DNA from: Cycas panzhihuaensis
Lineage: Eukaryota > Cycadophyta
Length of the DNA stretch: 64,000 bases
Assembly (NCBI GenBank): GCA_023213395.1
Contig: CM041465.1
Coordinates: 100,385,741 to 100,449,740 of the forward strand
Direction: 5' to 3'
This document shows positions 57,494-64,000 of the stretch, one piece after another (the first letter of the stretch is position 1; every line of letters begins with the position of its first letter). The translations under genes and the position numbers were made by a program. A model generated the notes under the pieces. That model had not been told where the DNA came from. It did not search any database and saw nothing but the letters and a program-made list of their open reading frames with translations.

Positions 57494-58012
57494 GATCCCT
57501 TAATGGATATCAACATTTTGGGGGTAAACCTTAAAAATTTTATTATGGATGGAGGAGCAACTGTAAATGTCTTACTAACCTAAACATGGAAGAAACTTGG
57601 GAGCCCACGATTAGCATCAACTAATTATTGACTCAAGTTGACCAACAAACTACTAGTCAAACCAGTGGGGCAACTAGAGAATATCTAAGTAAATGTGGGC
57701 GACATTATTGTTTCTAACAATTTCACAATTATAAACATTATCAAAGACATTGTCACCTATCTAGCATTATTAGAAAGACCATGGTTTTATCAGATTGAGT
57801 GTTTACAAAGCTGGAAAGATGTGACATTCACTCTCATAGATGGAGGAAACGAGGTCGTCCTCCCTATGTTGGTAAAAGTGAAGTATATAGTAGAAGTCAT
57901 CCTAGATGATGCATCTAGTATAATGATCTCTATCCAAGAAACTTCTTCCACTTTTGACGAAGCCAATCTATATCACACAATGGAAGAGACCAATCATATG
58001 AATAATGCCTGA
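57494..58012 (+). pseudogene. E0 Ty3/gypsy protease, cut by E1
   Basis: Translation just after the E1 border gives NFIMDGGATVNVL (protease active site, D-G-G-A) at about 57,535-57,575. Then, in the frame 57,695-58,012, comes YLALLERPWFYQ (about 57,756-57,795), the LLGRPWLYQ block that ends plant gypsy proteases. A stop (TAA) lies between. The upstream part of E0 should lie left of 19,607. Confidence 0.75.
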
Positions 58013-59340
58013 GAGTACGAAGCTAATATTTACGAAGAACTACCATCTGAAGCATCATCTGATGAAGAAGAGACTAACAACATGGTCTAATATTGGATGG
58101 ACAATTCATATGAAGTTCAACCCTCTTCATTTCACTATAATTTGTTATCAAAATATTTTTCAATTGATAATAAATCAAATAATAATAATTTAGATTATAT
58201 GTGTGCCAAGAACCTTAAAATGCCATCAGAGAATAATTTAGTAAAAGTAGAATTTCAATTAAAAAATAATGTATATATAAATTGGATCACTCCTACAAAC
58301 TCTCATTCACCCTATTCTCACCCTTACTTCCTTCTCAACCCCGCATCCTCATATCTAATTCGAGAGATCTAGCCAATCTTCCTTTCGACTCTAGGGATAT
58401 CCTTCCAAACCCCTCAGCTAAAAACTAATAAGTTGAGGTAGAATATTCTACTCCTAACCAAAAATCTTCTTTAAACTTGCTAATATCTCTTTTAGTAAAT
58501 CCCCCTAGAGAAACTAAACTTAAGGATAGCCTTTAAAAGATAACAGAATTTGCCCACCCAATAGAACTTATACCAAAAGATAGAACCATAAGATAGAAAC
58601 AAATACCTATATTTTAAGGCAAAAAAATGGAGGGCACAAAATACTTGATCCAATATATGGAACATTGGTTACAACACAAGATCTGAGATAAAAAATAATG
58701 GGTTACCGAATTTATAATCTCCTTCCAAGATAATACATGGTGGTGGTACATAGCCCATCACTATACCTTACAAACATGGAAAAACCTACAGTCAACCTTT
58801 AGGTTGAGGTTTGATCCATCTCAAAACTTGATAATCTCAGGATTCTTAGTAGGAGAATGCCCTAACAAGCATATCCTTAGGTGTAAAATATTATGGAAAC
58901 ATTAGAGTATTCCCAAACTATATTAGACCCACCTTTTCTTCCATACCTTAGGAACCCTAATAAAAACATAGTTCCTAAAACAAGAACAACTCCAATGAGT
59001 AACATGGGAAGAAATAGAACATTCATTTACCTAAGCCTTTTCATATTCTTCCAATAATTAGACTATATATAAAGTATTAAAGAACATAAGGGATATAAAT
59101 AGAATAGTAGAGAAAAAATTAATGTCAATTGAAAACATTAGAGATACAAAGGATAAACGATCACAAAGAAATGGAGGAAGAGAGAGAAGTGAGAAACCTA
59201 AGGTATGAACAAAAAGATATATAGGATATTCTTGCTCATTTAAAAGGGAGAGAGAGATAACAAGGAGAATGTAAGATGACTCAAATCAACCTTGGGTTAG
59301 AAATAGACCCTAAGAACATTACGTTTGGAAATTACTAGGA
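58013..59340 (+). pseudogene. E0 linker between protease and RT
   Basis: Broken plus-strand frames (for example 58,097-58,372) with no domain I recognise. Part around 58,700-59,060 (WWYIAHHYTL, TWKNLQS) could be decayed gag-like sequence, but this is uncertain. The region is in the place of the PR-RT spacer. Confidence 0.4.
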
Positions 59341-60200
59341 TGAAAACATAGTGGTAGAGGCAGAAGCATTATTTGAAGAATATCAAAATGTTTTTTCTTG
59401 GTCCTCTAAAGACCTTAAGGGAATCCCACCTAAAATTAGGATGCATCACATTAATTTAATTGGAGGAGTAAAACCTGTAAAGCAAAGACCCTATAAGATG
59501 AACCCAAGGTATAAAGAAAAGGTAAAAGTAGAACTAGACAAGATATTAGAAGTGGGATACATACACAAAATTGAATATAGTGATTGGGAAAGTCTTATTG
59601 TGGTTGTACCTAAAAAGAATAGGAAAATTTGAGTATGTGTAGACTACTAACAACTGAATAAAGTTACCAAAAAGGATCCCTTTCCCATTCCCTTTATAGA
59701 AGAAATCTTAGAAACTATAGGAAGAAAAGAAGTCTACTCCTTTATAGATAGATTTAACAGTTATAATCAAGTGAGTATCACACCTGAGGATCAACATTAA
59801 ACCACATTTATAACTGAATAGGGAACATACATATACTGAGTCATGCCATTTGGTCTTATAAATACTTTAGCATCCTTCTAATGAATAGTACTTAGCATAT
59901 TTAGAAAATTAATTTGAGAAACAATGGATGTATTCTTGGATGACTGGACCTTATATGGAGTGATGAAAAATCGCATGGAAAACCTAAGAGAAATGTTACA
60001 AACCTATAGAGAAAATAAGTTGTATTTGAACCTAGAAAAATACACCTTCTTGGTACCCTTTAGTAACCTTATTGGCCATGTTGTAAGTAAGGAAGGACTA
60101 ATGACTGATCTAGTTAAGATCATATCCATATCACATTTTCCTCGGCCCTATAACCAAAAACAAATGAAAGGATTTCTAGGGTTAACAGGATATTATTAAA
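59341..60200 (+). pseudogene. E0 reverse transcriptase
   Basis: Frame 59,351-59,632 has FSWSSKDLKGIPP, KQRPYKMNPRYKEKVKVEL and VVVPKKNRKI. After a TGA come VCVDY-type, KDPFPIPFIEEILE and VMPFGLINT blocks. Frame 59,924-60,199 has MDVFLDDWTLYG (YxDD changed to FLDD) and LNLEKYTFLVPFSNLIGHV, ending GFLGLTGYY. Stops and frameshifts abound. Confidence 0.85.
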
Positions 60201-61076
60201 AATTTGTAAAAAAGTTATGCTTAGATAGTAGGACCACTGGAAGACCTTTTGAAGAAGGAAATAGACTAGTAATAGGGGGTAAATCAATAGAAAGCATTTA
60301 AAACCTTAAAATGTGCCATAACATCAACTCCTATATTATGTTTTCTTGACTAGAATAAAATATTCCATGTGCACATATATGCCTCCCAGTATGTGATTGA
60401 CTGTGTTTTGGCATAACCAAGGGATAATAATGTAGATAGATCTATATGCTTTGCATTCATAAACTAACCAAAGCAGGGCAAAATTATATAACAACAAAAA
60501 GAGAAAGACTTAGAATGGTGTACGCCTTACAAAAATTTTGCCATTATTTCCTAGAAAACCCCTTCATATTTTACGTGGATCACTAAGCACTTATATACCT
60601 AGTAAATTAACCATTATTAAGAAGGTGAATTAGTCATTGGTTGATGTTATTCTAAGAGTTTACCTTTTGAATTATAGTGAAACTAGGAAAAGCCCATATT
60701 ATTCTCAACTAACACTTGAGAATACATAATGGTGAAAAAAGAGTTAGAGTCTAAGACGACTTCCCAAATGTAACACTCTTCAGTATGGAATTAGTCCCCA
60801 TAAAATGATATCAAGACATAATAGAATTTTTAGTTACGGGAGAATGCCCACTGACCATGGATAGAGTACAAAGATTAAACTTAGTAAAGAAAGTAGAGCC
60901 CTACCAATTAATCAGGGGAGAACTATATCAATTAGGGCTTGACAATGTTTTACATCAATGCATTTACCCACACGAGATAAACCAAGTAATATCTCAAACT
61001 TATAAGGGTGTTGTTAGAGGATATGTAGGGACAAAGAATACATAGAGGAAAATCTTAACCATGGGATTTTGGTGGC
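60201..61076 (+). pseudogene. E0 RNase H and integrase start, cut by E3
   Basis: RNase H blocks FHVHIYASQYVIDCVLA (about 60,360-60,415), a KERLRMVYALQKFCHYFL run and FYVDHxALIYLVN are readable over 60,360-60,610. From 60,857 the frame gives LIRGELYQLGLDNVLHQCI and QTYKGVVRGYVG, the zinc-binding start of gypsy integrase (H...H half). The gene ends at the E3 border, 61,076. Confidence 0.8.
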
Positions 61077-63800
61077 TGGATGTGCATCTACGGAATAGTT
61101 ACCTAACTGAGTAGGAATGAAAGAGCGGCCGATAGTGCAATCGGGAAAAGACCTACAAGTAGGGCAAATACCATGCAGGGCACCCCGTGCACCGGAGCAT
61201 GAGTTCGAGACCTACAAATGGAATCTATCTACCTAGAAGTGGTTCCCCACTTTAAACAAGGAGAAAAGACATAGGGTTAGCCTAGGTTGACCTAAGGGCA
61301 GGATCCTCCCACCCTTGGATGGTTGGAAGGGGAAGGAGAGAACCCTTCAAGGGTTTCCCTAGAGCAACGGGAAACAAGAGAAGGTAGGCAAGCAGGTGGC
61401 CTATGGATGGGATCTCCTCGGTTACTCGGCTAAGCGGGGAACCAAGAGAAAATAAAAGGAACAGCCAAAGAGAAGGGGTTATGATGTGTGTGAGCAAGCT
61501 AACCAAGTAAGCAAACAATGGAGCGAGAGGGGATCTTGCAAGGCAAAGGAGGAAAAGGTGAGTGGGAAGGTTTCCTAAGACCTTTTCCTATAGCAGATAA
61601 AATGTAGGCGATAAAGTAAGCAAAGCATAAACTAAGACAAAGGTTGATTTCCTTTTTCTTTCCAATGAGCTAATTACTACCACGTAAAAGAACTCAAAAG
61701 GAAAATAAAAGTGGTGGAGTGGAGCGACAGTGTGTACCCAGAATAGAAGCATAACAAGGCGACGACGTTCCCATGAGATGCTTAAAGTTACTCCATGAAG
61801 CGCGGTGGATGTGGAGGGTTGTGGTAGACTGGAATGTGGGGCTCCCTTACCTTCCCTAAAAATAGTACTAAAGTACCAAAAAAGGAAAGTAAAGGAATGA
61901 AATGCTAATAATAAATGAAATACAAAAGTAAAGCATAAATGGAAGCACTTACCCACGAAGGAAGAAAGAGGAACGGATCCTTTGCACCTTCCAAATACCT
62001 GCAAGTAAATGACAATATCCCCCTTCCCAGAGAAAGGGTGCTAACATACAATAGAGAGTGCTAATAATACATGTACATATGAAGCAAGCATAAACTTAAA
62101 TACACGTACGTTAGTATTCAATATTACAATGATAATCTATAGCAAAAAATAAGCAAAGCCAAAGATAAATGAAATGGTAAGCCTTAGAGTGGCACACCTC
62201 CCGCAAGTAACAACCCTACTCTCCCCTAAGAAGCCACGAGGCAGTGAGGATAAGGCTGTGTAAGAGGGATGGAAATGGAAGCAAGAGAGTTGAAACCCAA
62301 AAAGGTCCACAACAAGTTGGGGTGCTACGGGGAGCAAACCAGGTTGCTGGGGAAAGAGTTGGGCCAGGGTTAAGTAACCGAGGCTTATGTGGGTTGCCCG
62401 GATCAAGGTGTAAGCCCTCAAACCAGCACTGCAATGTGTGATAGCACTAATTTCAGTAGCTAAAAATGGCCTAACAAACCCTTGTTTGATTGCCAAGAAT
62501 AGCACGGGGCAAAAGGAAAGGTTTGGGGGGTAAAGAGCCACTTGAGGAGCGTGGAAGGTGGTGTGGAATCCACCCAGCTCTCACCAAAATCCTATGCAAC
62601 CCCTCTTTACCGCTGCCTTGAGCAAGAAACGCAAGAAAGGAGGCACTAATGGTAGAGATAAAATAGCCCAAAATAAAGGAAGAGCAACCTCCAAAGACCC
62701 AAGCAAGGAGAGCTAGAAGTGACAAATAAAATAAGGCATAAATTAGATAAGAAAGTAGCTAAAACCAATGAATACCTGAGAAAGAGGAGGGAGGCTCTTG
62801 CCTCAATCAAGAGCTGCTGAAAGAAGGTTGAGAAATCTGCCAAGGAGCTATAGAATAGCAGGTTTGGAACCCCTACTAATGGAGTTGAAGGAAACACCTG
62901 CACTTTGAAGATGCTTGAAGGCTGCCTGAGCAAGAAAACGCTGAGATCTCTCTAAAGGGGCCCTCTTCAAGGTATGTGAAGGGCTGGGAAGATGTCCTAG
63001 CCGTACCAAAGGAGAGCTAGGTGCTAGAGGAGAGGTGCAGGTCCTGTAGTAGCAGTGGAGCAGCAGGGAACAGTAGAGCACAGGGTGTTTTTCCTTGAGA
63101 AGCTTTTAAAAAAAGAGCAAAAGATCCTAAAAATGAGTTGAAGAGGACTTAAATACCCAGCCCAAACCCTAAAACGAGCGATTAGGGCGCAGCTAGCAGT
63201 GAGTCAAGTCGCGAGACACGTGGCAGTTTCACAATAAATGCAAAATTACCTCTGCAATTTTTTAAAAACAAAGTTGAACAATGCCTGTCCGCAAATTCTA
63301 CATCAGACTGCATTTGCGGCGATACCGCAAATTTCATCACAGACGTGACTAGAGCAACCGCCCAAATAGCCAGCCTGGGCTATGGGCCAATGACAAAAGA
63401 GGCTAATGGGGGGGCTAAGACACCCACTCGAGGGTAAACAAGCCAACAAATGAGTCCAGAAGAGCAAAAATAGGATTCAAACGATGTGGTAAGTTAACCA
63501 AACGAAGACGGGTTGTCACGCGGGCAGAAGGTGGCGTAAGCTAAATAGATCCTAGAGTGAGTAAGGCATAATGCGAGAAGTGGGATCGCCACCAGGGTGC
63601 CACACTCGATGGGAATGTACCCCCGCTATAGTCCTCATAGGCTAAATAAGTGTAGATGAAGACAAGATCATCTACAAGGTCACAACATGCAAACATGCAA
63701 GCATACACTCATCTCAAAAGAAAGCAATGATAAGGTGAGAAACATACCTGCACTTACCTGAGTTGATAACTCTGTATCCATTCCTGGAAGCTAGGAAACA
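61077..63800 (-). repeat. E3 3' LTR, 2,724 bp
   Basis: Starts TGGATGTGCATCTACGG and ends CTAGGAAACA as read on the plus strand. TATA TATTTAAG lies at 63,155-63,148. A hairpin with 8-bp arms at 63,312-63,332 is the counterpart of the E1 inverted-repeat cluster. Confidence 0.9.
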
Positions 63801-63811
63801 CTGCCCCCTTG
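63801..63811 (-). other. E3 polypurine tract
   Basis: Coding strand AAGGGGGCAG followed by TGTTTCC, identical to E1. Confidence 0.75.
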
Positions 63812-64000
63812 GCAGCAGAGCCTCGTCGCTCGGAAGCATGATGCGATGGCGAATGGTGGCAACACAACTATCAGTAGCACATATGTATACAGATATATAA
63901 ATCAAGAGTATAACAGTAGGCAAGGGTGCTGGCGAGTGTCGTGGCAGAACACGTGGATACGAAGGTGGAGGTAGAGACAACATAGGGGCTACCTAAGCGC
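63812..64000 (-). other. E3 internal 3' region, partial
   Basis: Homologous to 22,362-22,550 of E1, the stretch between polypurine tract and second RNase H. No coding sequence lies inside the window. Confidence 0.75.

Larger units (their letters stand above)
61077..64000 (-). mobile_element. E3, E1-type Ty3/gypsy retrotransposon, 3' end only
   Basis: The LTR at 61,077-63,800 matches both E1 LTRs and is followed by the same internal bases as E1 (polypurine tract, then the CAGAGCCTC region). As in E1, the LTR at the low-coordinate end is the 3' LTR, so the body of E3 lies beyond the window. It inserted into the integrase of E0. The other target duplication cannot be seen. Confidence 0.88.

Noticed and set aside
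61077-63800. Calling the E3 LTR a solo LTR
   Set aside because: It is followed by the polypurine tract and internal 3' sequence as in E1, so a body lies beyond the window.

Overview
The window is nuclear DNA of a land plant with a large, repeat-rich genome. The evidence is one spliced nuclear gene with GT-AG introns and several layers of nested LTR retrotransposons. A gymnosperm would fit, but that is only an inference from genome style; nothing here fixes the species.

Layout. 1-6.5 kb: AT-rich DNA with a decayed Ty3/gypsy integrase tail (2.3-3.3 kb), a possible LTR remnant and two short tandem duplications. 6.86-8.41 kb (minus): the only convincing host gene, a four-exon J-domain (DnaJ/HSP40) protein with a TATA box and heat-shock-element-like motifs upstream. 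9.5-19.6 kb: AT-rich DNA holding a complete but rearranged Ty1/copia element (11,932-17,448; identical 5-bp duplications TGGAT). It lies between two copies of a gypsy protease fragment and is followed by a long foldback repeat.

19.6-57.5 kb is a nest of two related giant Ty3/gypsy elements, both on the minus strand. E1 (19,607-57,493; LTRs about 2.7 kb) has its integrase gene split by E2 (27,132-48,158; LTRs about 2.57 kb; exact 5-bp target duplication GACGG). E1 itself sits in the protease region of an older plus-strand gypsy element, E0 (57,494-61,076). E0's integrase is in turn cut by a third element, E3 (61,077 to the window end), with the same LTR type as E1. E2 also carries a 4.4-kb direct tandem duplication of gag-protease-RT that is much younger than its insertion.

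E1 and E2 share an unusual plan: 5' LTR - PBS - gag - PR - RT - RH - IN - [antisense spliced gene] - second RNase H - PPT - 3' LTR. The antisense gene has its own TATA box, two inferred introns, a plant-mobile-domain-like region, an acidic/Gly-Pro-rich linker and a coiled coil. The second RNase H is of the archaeal-like type and lies downstream of integrase, beyond the antisense gene, rather than next to the first RNase H. Palindromes centred on GGTACC recur in the U3 of the LTRs and in intron 1 of the antisense gene, where the arm sequence differs between copies but pairing is kept. All element genes carry stops or frameshifts, so these are fossils. Coordinates of LTR ends, target duplications, PBS and exon borders were read directly; domain edges are approximate. 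Identity figures are estimates by eye from sampled stretches.
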